From NCBI GenBank assembly GCA_903896015.1, contig CAITWF010000021.1:1-64000 (forward strand): DNA of 64,000 nucleotides, given 5' to 3'. This document shows, one piece after another, positions 39,051 through 47,060 of the stretch (position 1 is its first letter; every line of letters starts with the position of its first letter). The notes under the pieces are model-generated. The model did no database searches. It worked only from the letters and a program-made list of their open reading frames with translations, and had not been told where the DNA came from. Made by a program: the position numbers and the translations under genes. Source of the DNA: an uncultured Opitutia bacterium. Lineage in GTDB: Bacteria; Verrucomicrobiota; Verrucomicrobiia; Opitutales; Opitutaceae.

Positions 39051-39142
39051 CTCGCGGCAACGGGTGCCTGGAGCTAGCGACCGAGATATAACGGCAGCGA
39101 ACCTGCGGCTCGAACCATCTGGCGAACAACGTCGCTCAACGA

Positions 39143-40609
39143 TCACGGCTCGAACAAGGCTGCGAGCGTCACCACATTTTGCACCAGCTCCGCTCGGTAA
39201 TCGTTCGCCCTGACGCCGCAGACCGTGACGATAGCGAGAAATACCGACTTGCGCGTGCCACTGACGCGCCGGAACACATCGAGTTTCGAGCGCAGCTCGC
39301 GAGCGTACTCCTTGTCGACGACGAATTCGTCGTCACAGAACTTCATCTCGCAGACGCTGATCACGCCGTCCGCTCGGTCGAAAAGCAGGTCGATTTGTGC
39401 TCCGGTCTCGCCCTTGGCCTTGGGCTTAGGCTGGTGGCGCCACGAGCAAACCGACGCCGGGACGGTCGCGATCCCCAGGGCCTTCTTGATCTGCGTGGAG
39501 TGCCGCAGGCAGATGTTCTCGAAGGCGTAGCCGCTCCAGGCCATGCCGGCAGGGGCGAGGCGCTGCCCGGGCCAGTCGCGGGCGGCCGCGCCGCTACCCT
39601 GTCTCTCCACCCAGCGGAGATGGAACAAAGTGAGTTCATCGAGCAAGCGGTAGTAGGGGTCCCGTGTGGTTCGTCCCAGCGGAATCATCCGGCAGATAAA
39701 TCCCGACGCTTCCAATTCCTCCAGGATCGCGGTCAGGCCTCCGCCGGTCCCCAGATCGGTTTCGCGGATGATGTCCTTGCGCTGTAGGCCGGACTGGCGC
39801 TTCGCCAGCGCTCGGATGACCTGCAGGTGCCGCTCGTGATGCTCAAAAAGGGCCGCGAAGACCTGGAGGAACTCATCGCGCAGCGGGGCGTTCTGAGCAA
39901 AGAACAGAGCATGAATGTTCTGCGCGGCAGACCATCCTTTGCGCACATGGTTCAGGTAGAACGGGACGCCGCCGATGGCCATCGCGAGTTCGACGGTCTG
40001 CCGGTGATCCAATTTGACCCCCGCGGACCGCAAGTAGGCGTCAATCTCAGGCAGGCTAAAGGGCTGAAGCTGGATGCTGCTGGTGATCCGATTGTGCAGG
40101 CCGCCTTTCTGGTGAAGCACCTTCGCGATCATCCAAGAGGCGGCGGAGCCACAAATGACAACGATCAGGTTCCGCTGGCGCGTTCCCCAGCTATTCCAGA
40201 AATGGTCAAATGCGGGCAGGAACCCGGACTTCCTACCCGCCAGCCAGGGAAGCTCGTCGAAAAACACGACCTTGCGGCCGCCCGCGCGCACCAGTGGATC
40301 GAGGTAGCGGGTCAACTCCTCGAATGCCTCGGTCCAGTCGCGCGGGGCGGCGTGCTGGAAGGTGGTCTCCTCCCGTAGGCTACCTGCGAAGTTGCGGAGT
40401 TGGTGGGCGCGCGACATTCCACTTACGCCGGTCATCTCGAAGCAGAGCTCCTTGGCGAAGTAGGTACGAATCAGGTGCGTCTTCCCGATGCGGCGGCGCC
40501 CGTGGACGGCGATTAGCTCAGGCCGGCCGGAAGCCATGGCGCGGGCGAGCTGCTCCTGCTCGACGGTGCGACCAATCAGCGGCAACGTAGCTTCGCGTGG
40601 GCGGGGCAT
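39143..40609 (-). CDS. archaeal-type AAA ATPase with DUF234-like nuclease-fold C-terminus
   Basis: A 488-residue protein from ATG 40607-40609. LIGRTVEQEQLARAM precedes the Walker A HGRRRIGKTH (residues 36-45); Walker B is KVVFFDELPWL near residue 120. This pattern is typical of the archaeal ATPase family. The C-terminal about 100 residues carry GAQIDLLFDR, then SVCEMKF, which fits the D-(x)n-ExK core of PD-(D/E)xK nucleases (DUF234-type). The role of these proteins is unclear; mobile-element or defence functions are often proposed. An ATG 20 codons upstream would lie inside the palindromic array, so the internal start is preferred. Confidence 0.82.
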   Translation of the reverse strand: MPRPREATLPLIGRTVEQEQLARAMASGRPELIAVHGRRRIGKTHLIRTYFAKELCFEMTGVSGMSRAHQLRNFAGSLREETTFQHAAPRDWTEAFEELTRYLDPLVRAGGRKVVFFDELPWLAGRKSGFLPAFDHFWNSWGTRQRNLIVVICGSAASWMIAKVLHQKGGLHNRITSSIQLQPFSLPEIDAYLRSAGVKLDHRQTVELAMAIGGVPFYLNHVRKGWSAAQNIHALFFAQNAPLRDEFLQVFAALFEHHERHLQVIRALAKRQSGLQRKDIIRETDLGTGGGLTAILEELEASGFICRMIPLGRTTRDPYYRLLDELTLFHLRWVERQGSGAAARDWPGQRLAPAGMAWSGYAFENICLRHSTQIKKALGIATVPASVCSWRHQPKPKAKGETGAQIDLLFDRADGVISVCEMKFCDDEFVVDKEYARELRSKLDVFRRVSGTRKSVFLAIVTVCGVRANDYRAELVQNVVTLAALFEP

Positions 40610-40629
40610 GGGGGCGGTCCCGGGAATGT

Positions 40630-40782
40630 GGGTTGCAGCGAGGTATGTCAAACGGATATCCCGCCACAACCCCCATTTTTTTTCGAGTTGTGGCTAAATA
40701 TGATGGCACGCTATTCCGCCATAACTCGACAAATAAGCTGAGTTGTGGCGAGATATCAGGCCCCACTATTTCGCCACAACTC
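40630..40782. repeat. three 43-bp palindromes at 55-bp period upstream of the AAA ATPase
   Basis: Units at 40630-40672, 40685-40727 and 40740-40782 are each 43 bp, each start 55 bp after the previous one, and each is an imperfect palindrome with outer arms based on GAGTTGTGGC and GCCACAACTC. The third unit has 12 perfectly paired outer positions; the first is most diverged (GGGTTG and CAACCC ends). The array starts 20 bp upstream of the ATPase ATG, so it spans its promoter or leader. It could be a multi-site operator or a set of RNA hairpins. Confidence 0.85.
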
Positions 40783-41117
40783 GAGCGCCGTAAAGATTGG
40801 CCGAGAAAACGAACGGAATAGCGAGCACATCCTCGGCGAACGCGGCCTCGATGGACTTGGGTGCGTCGCCATCCAAGACCGTGAACCCGCCGCCGAGCTA
40901 GGCACCTCGAAGAGCGGCGGCGTCGCTCAGCGGTGATCGTCGGCCACGAATTGCGTCATTTTCGCGCCAACAATTGTGTCACTCCGCACCTGGGTGGCCG
41001 GCGGGGAACGAGTTTTTAGACGACGTGGTATACTGCCTTGGGTCCTTCGGGGGCGGCAGTTGCCCACGAGATCCGCCACCATGCGGTGCAGCTCTCCGCT
41101 GCACCGGCGAACCCTAA
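40783..41117. other. gap between palindrome array and IS5, no gene supported
   Basis: About 335 bp. It contains the right copy of the 49-bp inverted repeat (40942-40990). On the minus strand a stretch of about 40 codons near 40783-40900 reads with ordinary composition (GGGFTVLDGDAPKSIEAAFA) but has no start or recognisable domain, so it may be a remnant. The right end borders the IS5 element. Confidence 0.5.
40942..40990. repeat. 49-bp inverted repeat, right copy
   Basis: Reverse complement of 37115-37163 with three mismatches. It closes the 3.9-kb island block. No clean target-site duplication is visible immediately outside the two copies. It lies 128 bp from the left end of the IS5-family element, and the two features appear independent. 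Confidence 0.85.
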
Positions 41118-41133
41118 GAGCGCGTCCAAAAAG

Positions 41134-41936
41134 TCATCGAACGAGGCGGCGGAGCATGAGTCTGACCATGGATAAGTAGATGAAAGACTCCGAAGAGGAG
41201 ACGGTATGTGCGTAGTCTTTGCTGAGCCGGCGAGAACGCCCCAGCCAGGCGAAGGTGCGTTCGACGACCCAGCGGCGGGGCAACACCTTGAAGCAGTGGA
41301 GCGGCGTGGAGCGTTTAACGATCTCCAGCCGAGTGCCACGGCTGGGACGCAGGCGGCGGACCCAATCGACCAACGAACCGGCGTAACCGCCGTCCGCCCA
41401 GATACACCGCAGCCAGCCGAAGCGGGCGCGCAACGTGGCGAGCAACAGGCGGGCTCCATCCCGATCCTGCACGTTGGCGGGATGGACGCAGACGAGCAGA
41501 ATCAGTCCCAGGGTATCGACCAAAAGGTGTCGCTTTCGTCCTGCCACCTTCTTGCCAGCATCGTATCCACGAACTCCACCTTGCTCAGTTGTTCGCACAC
41601 TTTGCGCATCAAGGATCGCAGCCGTGGGGGCCTTTTTTTACCAGCTTGGAGGCGCACGGCATCGCGCAGCGCGTCGTTGAGCCGGGCCCACACGCCCTGC
41701 TTCTTCCAATGGGCGAAATAGTGCCAGACCAGTTTCCATGGCGGCAGATCGTTCGGCAGCATCCGCCACGCGCAGCCGCTGCGGACCAAGTAGAAGATCG
41801 CATTGAGAATCGCGCGCTTCGAGTACTTCTCCGGTCGACCGGCCTTTCTTGCTTTTGGTATCAAGGGATCGAGCAGCGCCCACTCCTCGTTCCGAAGGTC
41901 ACTGGGATACGTCTTCGTGCTACTGGGATTTACCAT
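41134..41936 (-). CDS. IS5-family transposase, two frames joined by -1 frameshifting
   Basis: The first frame (41936 down to 41502) encodes the N-terminal domain (YPSDLRNEEWALLDPLIP, then GCAWRMLPNDLPPW). At the A7 run (41633-41639) a -1 slip joins it to the second frame, which gives APTAAILDAQSVRTTEQGG and continues to the stop at 41134. The joined product of about 267 residues has the DDE triad: Asp in ILDAQS, Asp in WADGGYAG and Glu in VVERTFAWLGRSRRL. Without the slip the first frame ends in a non-homologous tail. The arrangement matches other IS427-group elements. Confidence 0.88.
41633..41639 (-). other. A7 slippery run for programmed -1 frameshift
   Basis: Seven consecutive A on the minus strand fall exactly where the conserved transposase sequence changes frame from LQAGKK to APTAAILDAQ. 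Slippage of ribosome or polymerase here would yield the full DDE protein. Confidence 0.75.
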
Positions 41937-42124
41937 CCCCAGTTTCGATCACAAACCGATCCGGCGCACGATCCTAAACTTCACCGGGGCTTTTTAGACG
42001 CGCTCTCAGGCCTTCTGCGCCCATCTCAGGACTTGTGCGCAAATCCGGCGATTTCTGACACGAAAGTGAATGTCACCCTGCCCTACTCGCGAGAAATTCT
42101 GGTCGATTCTCACGACTACCGCTA

Positions 42125-42143
42125 CAAAACCTCAATTTTGAGG
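42125..42143 (-). terminator. possible terminator downstream of ndh
   Basis: On the minus strand, CCTCAAAATTGAGG (five paired bases, AAAT loop) is followed by TTTTG, about 35 bp past the ndh stop. The stem is short, so efficiency is doubtful. Confidence 0.4.
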
Positions 42144-42178
42144 CAGCGCCTTACCGTTTCTGAAAGGTAAAACCGCGG

Positions 42179-43480
42179 TCACGCTGAATGTGCCGGCCCG
42201 TCACCGCTTACCCCCGTGATCACGCGCGCCCCGCGCTTGTAGGTCAGATAGGAATAAGTCCACTGTAGAAGCACCGAAATTTTGTTGCGGAAGCCGACCA
42301 GAAAAATCAGGTGCACGGCCAGCCAGGCGAGCCACGCGGGAAAGCCGCTAAAGTGAAGTTTTCCGATCATCGCGACCGCCTTCGATCGTCCGATCGTCGC
42401 CATCGAACCTTTATCGCGATAGGCGTAGGCAGCGCGATCGACCGGCGCACGTTTTCCGAAGGCGATTTCGTCGGCGATTGTCTGTGCGGCGTGCGCGCCC
42501 ATTTGCAGCGCGGCCGGTGAAAGCCCGGGCACCACGCGATCGTTGCGATCGGTCAGCGCCGTCATGTCGCCCAGTGCAAACACCTCGGGATGCCCCGGCA
42601 CGCTAAGGTCGGGGAGAATCTTTACACGACCCGCGCGATCGAGTTCAACCCCGAGGGCGCGTGTCAGCGGCTGCGCACTGACGCCCGCCCCCCAGATAAT
42701 ATTCGCCGCGCGAATCGTTTCGCCGGGAATTTCGAGTTCGCCGTCGCGAATCGCCGAAACGTGTATGCCGGTACGCACCTCGACGCCCATCCGCTCCAGC
42801 TGACGCTGCGCGCTCGCGGAGAGATCCGCGGGAAACGAATTCAACACGCGCGGGCTGCCCTCGATGAGTAGCACGCGCGCCTTCGTCGGATCGATGCGAT
42901 CAAAATCTTTTTCGAGGACGGTGCGGGTGAGTTCCGCGAATGCGCCGGCCAACTCCACGCCCGTCGGCCCACCACCGATCACGACGATCGTCATGAGTTC
43001 CTTGCGGCGCAACTCGTCGGTCTCCGTCTCGGCGTGCTCGAACGCCAGCAGGATTTTTCGGCGAATTTTCAGCGCATCGTCGAGCGACTTGAGGCCGGGC
43101 GCAAACTGCGCCCACTCGTCGTGACCAAAGTAACTCGTCACGCCACCGAGTCCGAGCACGAGGTATTCGAACGCGATTTCCCCGTCGCCGCCCACCCGCA
43201 CTTTTTTCGCCGTAAGATCGAAGCCCGTGACCTCCGCCATGATCACTTCAAGATTCGGCTTATCGTTAAGAATCGCCCGGATGGGCTGCGCGATGTCGAC
43301 CGCCGAGAGGCCGGCCGTCGCGACCTGATAGAGCAACGGCTGAAACAAGTGATGATTTTGCCGATCGATAACGGTGATGCGCGCGCGATCGGTCGGAAAG
43401 GTTTTGCAGAAGTTCAGGCCGGCGAAACCAGCGCCGACGACCACAATGTGCGGGAGCGAAGTGGAAACAGTTGCGCTCAT
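42179..43480 (-). CDS. ndh: type II NADH dehydrogenase (single-subunit)
   Basis: A 433-residue flavoprotein transferring electrons from NADH to quinone without proton pumping. FAD binding: IVVVGAGFAGLNFCKTF at the N-terminus; quinone/FAD site block FQPLLYQVATAGLS; NADH-binding IVVIGGGPTGVELAGAFAEL near residue 165; and VFALGDMTALTDR near residue 300. The C-terminal AWLAVHLIFLVGFRNKI segment is the membrane-contacting helix region. ATG 43478-43480 is used; an ATG two codons upstream is possible. The gene is divergent from the DUF971 gene. Confidence 0.93.
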   Translation of the reverse strand: MSATVSTSLPHIVVVGAGFAGLNFCKTFPTDRARITVIDRQNHHLFQPLLYQVATAGLSAVDIAQPIRAILNDKPNLEVIMAEVTGFDLTAKKVRVGGDGEIAFEYLVLGLGGVTSYFGHDEWAQFAPGLKSLDDALKIRRKILLAFEHAETETDELRRKELMTIVVIGGGPTGVELAGAFAELTRTVLEKDFDRIDPTKARVLLIEGSPRVLNSFPADLSASAQRQLERMGVEVRTGIHVSAIRDGELEIPGETIRAANIIWGAGVSAQPLTRALGVELDRAGRVKILPDLSVPGHPEVFALGDMTALTDRNDRVVPGLSPAALQMGAHAAQTIADEIAFGKRAPVDRAAYAYRDKGSMATIGRSKAVAMIGKLHFSGFPAWLAWLAVHLIFLVGFRNKISVLLQWTYSYLTYKRGARVITGVSGDGPAHSA

Positions 43481-43583
43481 AAACATCGCCACGCTGTCGC
43501 GGCGGACTCGAACTAGCAATCGCCGGGCGGACAAATTTGCTGTTCTTCTCGAACGAATAAACGCTATCTCACAGACCCGCGCC

Positions 43584-43886
43584 ATGCACGCGCCCGCCAA
43601 CATCCAACTTATCGGCCAGGAAGTCGCCATCGTCTGGGACGACGGTGTGGAGAGTTATTTTGAATTCGAGAAACTCCGCGCGGCCTCGCCGAGCGCCGAG
43701 ACCGCAGGTGAGCGCGATATTTTCGGCAATCGCTACGGCGGGGACGGCCCGAAAAAATTTCCCGGCGTGCGCGTGACCGGCTGGCAAATCGTCGGCAACT
43801 ACGCGGTGCGATTCGAATTTAGCGACGGGCATGGCTCCGGCCTCTACGCCTATGACTATCTCCGCAAACTCGCCGCACCGCCCTGA
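43584..43886 (+). CDS. DUF971 (GBBH-like N-domain) protein
   Basis: A 100-residue protein from ATG 43584. The QEVAIVWDDGVESYFEFEKLR start, the RVTGWQIVGNYAVRFEFSDGH centre and the GLYAYDYLRKL end match the small DUF971 family, which resembles the N-terminal domain of gamma-butyrobetaine hydroxylase and is linked in places to Fe-S metabolism. It is 6 bp upstream of hisI in the same direction, so the two are probably cotranscribed. Confidence 0.85.
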   Translation: MHAPANIQLIGQEVAIVWDDGVESYFEFEKLRAASPSAETAGERDIFGNRYGGDGPKKFPGVRVTGWQIVGNYAVRFEFSDGHGSGLYAYDYLRKLAAPP

Positions 43887-43892
43887 ATTTTT

Positions 43893-44348
43893 ATGAGCAC
43901 CTACGTCTTCCCCGCTCGCACCACTACCGCCGAAATCGAACTCGGCACGACCCTGCAGCCGAAATTCGGCGCCGATGGCCTGATCCCATGCATCACGCAG
44001 GACGCGCACTCGGGCGACGTGCTGATGTTTGCGTTCATGAATGCGGAGGCGCTCGCGCACACGCTGAAGACAAAGAAAGCGACTTACTGGAGCCGTTCCC
44101 GTAACAAGCTTTGGGTGAAAGGCGAGGAATCTGGCAACGTGCAGTACGTCCGCGAACTCCGCACTGACTGCGATCAGGACGTACTGCTCATCAAGGTCGA
44201 GCAGACAGGTTCAGCCAACGCCTCGTGTCACAACGGCTACAAATCGTGTTTTTATCGCAAGCTCGGCGACCTAGACGACGGCGCGCTGAAACTCCAATTC
44301 ACGGCGGAGCGGCTCTTCGATCCGGCGACGGTTTACAAAAAAAAGTAA
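43893..44348 (+). CDS. hisI: phosphoribosyl-AMP cyclohydrolase
   Basis: A 151-residue histidine-pathway enzyme that opens the adenine ring of PR-AMP. It has the full signature: [45 protein letters not shown] and a C-terminal [11 protein letters not shown] with the zinc/catalytic Cys residues. It lacks the HisE phosphohydrolase domain, so it is the monofunctional form. No other his genes are nearby. Confidence 0.95.
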   Translation: MSTYVFPARTTTAEIELGTTLQPKFGADGLIPCITQDAHSGDVLMFAFMNAEALAHTLKTKKATYWSRSRNKLWVKGEESGNVQYVRELRTDCDQDVLLIKVEQTGSANASCHNGYKSCFYRKLGDLDDGALKLQFTAERLFDPATVYKKK

Positions 44349-44390
44349 GGGGCGCGCCTTGCGTCACAAAGCTGCGCGATCGGATCGCGG

Positions 44391-44858
44391 CTACTCGATC
44401 CGATCGAGCTTGATCGCGACGTAGCCGCCGGCGAAGGCCGCGACTTTCTTACCGTTACACGTCAACACCGCGCCGACTTCGATCCGTGCCCGACCGTGGC
44501 GCGAGAGCGTGTGGAGAAATTTTTCGAGCGTCGCCGCCTCGGGCGCGGCGCAGTGCGCCTCGAACTTGCCAGCAATCGGGGCGAGATAGTCGACGGTGTT
44601 CTGCTGAATCACGAGCCGCGATGGCTGACCCGCGGCGCGCAGGGTAAAGTGAAGCCACGCCCAAGCCGTGAGAATCGCGACGGCGGATGCGCTCCCGCCG
44701 AAGACGGTCGCGCGGTGATTGATGTTGGGCTCGAGCGGCGCGGAGAGCCTCACACCCGTCGAATCAGCGGCGAGCACACGCACTCCCATCGCCGCGGAAA
44801 GCGGGATGTGTTTGTGCAGATACGCCTCGATTTCGCCGGATGCCGGAAACGCGGCCAT
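44391..44858 (-). CDS. hot-dog-fold thioesterase (YiiD C-terminal-like)
   Basis: A 155-residue protein from ATG 44856-44858. The PLSAAMGVRVLAADSTGVRLSAPL strand pair, PNINHRATVFGGSASAVAILTAW helix and AIGKF-like strands (YLAPIAGKFEAHC) match the YiiD_C thioesterase group, which has a single hot-dog domain. The usual GNAT partner domain of YiiD is not present. Substrate unknown. It lies 19 bp downstream of the large low-complexity gene and may be cotranscribed. Confidence 0.78.
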   Translation of the reverse strand: MAAFPASGEIEAYLHKHIPLSAAMGVRVLAADSTGVRLSAPLEPNINHRATVFGGSASAVAILTAWAWLHFTLRAAGQPSRLVIQQNTVDYLAPIAGKFEAHCAAPEAATLEKFLHTLSRHGRARIEVGAVLTCNGKKVAAFAGGYVAIKLDRIE

Positions 44859-44877
44859 GCGACGAAACGCGGACGTA

Positions 44878-46776
44878 CTACTCCACCGCAGGCTTCGGCG
44901 TCTCGGCGGGCGGCATCTCCGCGACAGGCGCGGGCGTTTCCGCCGGAGCCGATTCCACCACGGGCGCGGATGGCGAAGCTTCGGCCACGGGGGTCGACGC
45001 CGGCACTTCGGGGAAGTTTTCCGGATCGTGCTCCTCGGCTTCGACTTCCTTTTTGCGCGCCTCGACCACTGGCGGCGGCGCAAACAGGCGACCGTCGATG
45101 AACTCGGTTACGTAGCCTTCGCGCACGAGCCACACGAGATCCCCTTGCAGACGGGAAATCTTGGCGCGTTCGTCGATCGAGAGGGTTGGCTCCGCGGATG
45201 GAGCAGCGCCCTCAGCAGATGCGGCGGCGGGTGCAGGCAGCGTGACGCCCATGAATTTTCCGGGCAGTTCGCTCGCGCGGATCATTGGGTTCGCCTCGAT
45301 GAACGCAATGAGCGCACCAATGCTGTCGGAGAACGTCTGGCCCGGCGTGCGGAATTTCCGCTTCACGGCGCAGACGTAGCTCACGCCCTTTGAACCCTTC
45401 TTGAAAATCGTGAAATGTTCGCGGCGGAGACGGCCGCGCAATGCGTTCGCGGTGTCGAGCGGGAATTTCCGCTGGCGCTCAAGTGCGCCCTCGATCGCGC
45501 GGCGGATTTCGCCGGGCGGCATCGTCTCGGCGACCGCGCCGTGAAAACGAGCGTTCTCCGAGGCGCGGACGACTTTGTCGCGCGCCTGCGTGAGCAAATA
45601 TACTCGCGCGTCTTCGAGCGTGTCGAACGACGGAGCGGTGGGCGCGGGCGCGGTTTCGGCGGGCGCCGGTGCCTCTGCCACCGGTGCGGGTGCGTCGGCA
45701 GGAGCGGGCGCAACATCGGCAGGCTGCACCTCGGCCGCCGCGGCCGGAGCCACTTCGGGCGTCGGGGCGGGTTTGGGCGCGCCGGAGAGTTTCCACGTGT
45801 AGCGCGTGGTCTTCTTCATCTTGTCGAGCCACTGTTTCACGACCTCCGGATCACGGATCGTTTCAATGCGGCTGCGGAAGGCCTCGAAGGCCATGCGCGC
45901 GACTTTCGTCGCATGGTGCTGCTGCACGATTTGATTGTAGCGGTGATAATTCGGCGGCCCGAGCAATTCGCCCGTCACGCCGCACTTGTTAATCACCTGA
46001 TAGTTTCCCTTGGGCGGCTCGATCTCGACCTCAGCCATGTCGAAGAACGTTCCGAGGTGTTTTGAGAGGACGTGTGCGACTGCCGCCTCGTCGCTTTCGA
46101 ACGGGAGATGATCGGGCACGGAAATGTAGAACGGTTGCTTCGCGGGGCGCGCGGCCGGCTCAGTCCCGGCGACCGTGGGTGCGGCGGATTCGGCTGGCGT
46201 CTTGCGCGTGACGACCACGACAAAACGCTCCGTCTTCGCAACGACGGTGCGCGCGATCTCGAACAGTTCGATCGTGCGGCAGGACTTGCGGATAGTCTGC
46301 ACAAGCGTGTTGAAGCTCGTGTCCTCGGGATAAAACGTGACGGCGAAAAACGGGCTCTCGTAGGGGCCGCGTTCATATTGCTCGTTGCGACCGCCGTAAC
46401 GCGGTCCATCGCGGCGCGGGCCGCCGCGGTAGTTGCCCGGGCCGCCTTCGTCGCGGCGCGGACGTTCACCGCCTGGAAATTCGCGACGCTGCTCAGGCGC
46501 GCCGCCTGGACCTGCTCCACCGGGAGCATCACCGGGACCGGCCGGGCCCGCCGGACGCCGGAACGTCCGACGATCGCGCGACTGAGGCCCCCCACTCGGG
46601 CCATCACGCCGGTCATCGCGACGCGGACGATCGCCACCAGAGTCGCGATCGCGGCGCTCGGAGGGCGAGGACTTGTCCTGCGTCCATTGCGTGCCGAAGC
46701 TGAAGCCTTGAAGCTGGCTCAGATCGAGTTTATTGAAATCCGCGGGCGGATTCTCCTGGGGAGGTTGGTCGTCCAT
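44878..46776 (-). CDS. large low-complexity protein with RG-rich N-terminus, 632 aa
   Basis: ATG 46774-46776 starts MDDQPPQENPPADFNKLDL. Residues about 30-170 are Arg/Gly/Asp/Pro-rich and disordered (RG/RGG-like, such as GNYRGGPRRDGPRYGG). A folded part follows (FFAVTFYPEDTSFNTLVQ, then VINKCGVTGELLGPPNYHRYN), then Ala/Pro/Glu-rich linkers around a second folded block (QARDKVVRASENARFHG to LRREHFTIFKKGSKGVSYVC), and the C-terminus is Ala/Pro/Glu-rich. The RG-rich tail and GPPNYHRYN block suggest RNA binding. I do not recognise a named family; it looks lineage-restricted. Confidence 0.7.
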   Translation of the reverse strand: MDDQPPQENPPADFNKLDLSQLQGFSFGTQWTQDKSSPSERRDRDSGGDRPRRDDRRDGPSGGPQSRDRRTFRRPAGPAGPGDAPGGAGPGGAPEQRREFPGGERPRRDEGGPGNYRGGPRRDGPRYGGRNEQYERGPYESPFFAVTFYPEDTSFNTLVQTIRKSCRTIELFEIARTVVAKTERFVVVVTRKTPAESAAPTVAGTEPAARPAKQPFYISVPDHLPFESDEAAVAHVLSKHLGTFFDMAEVEIEPPKGNYQVINKCGVTGELLGPPNYHRYNQIVQQHHATKVARMAFEAFRSRIETIRDPEVVKQWLDKMKKTTRYTWKLSGAPKPAPTPEVAPAAAAEVQPADVAPAPADAPAPVAEAPAPAETAPAPTAPSFDTLEDARVYLLTQARDKVVRASENARFHGAVAETMPPGEIRRAIEGALERQRKFPLDTANALRGRLRREHFTIFKKGSKGVSYVCAVKRKFRTPGQTFSDSIGALIAFIEANPMIRASELPGKFMGVTLPAPAAASAEGAAPSAEPTLSIDERAKISRLQGDLVWLVREGYVTEFIDGRLFAPPPVVEARKKEVEAEEHDPENFPEVPASTPVAEASPSAPVVESAPAETPAPVAEMPPAETPKPAVE

Positions 46777-47060
46777 GTCGTCCGAAAAGCGGGTGCGAAC
46801 CCGCGTGTGTTGGCGTGGTGAGTCGGTGCAGTTTGCAGTCGCCGGAGAGTGTCCAAGCCCGCCGCGAGAGTGGCAAGCAGTTTCCCGGCGTGTTGAACAG
46901 GGCGCAGACCGGCCCAAACAGGCTCAGTGCGTCGCCCAACGGAATGTTTTGCCACCTGGGAGCGGTCCAGGTAGGCGACGCCCGCAAAGCACCTGGCGCC
47001 AGCCACCACGCTCCCTTTGCGGTTGTGCGGTCCACCGGCAAAGCGGCGGGCCGGGCGGAG

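Larger units (their letters stand above)
41118..42005 (-). mobile_element. IS5-family insertion sequence (IS427/IS1031-like), 888 bp
   Basis: Terminal inverted repeats begin GAGCGCGTCCAAAAAG on the left and, read inward from the right end, GAGCGCGTCTAAAAAG. The flanking trinucleotides are TAA (41115-41117) and TCA (42006-42008), which fit a TNA target but differ by one base, so the duplication has drifted or the element recombined. One transposase is encoded in two overlapping frames joined by a -1 slip. The element looks intact. Its neighbourhood (island to the left, ndh to the right) marks an insertion-prone zone. Confidence 0.88.

Noticed and set aside
44360-44390. Possible terminator after hisI
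   Set aside because: No stem with a T-run could be made from the sequence.
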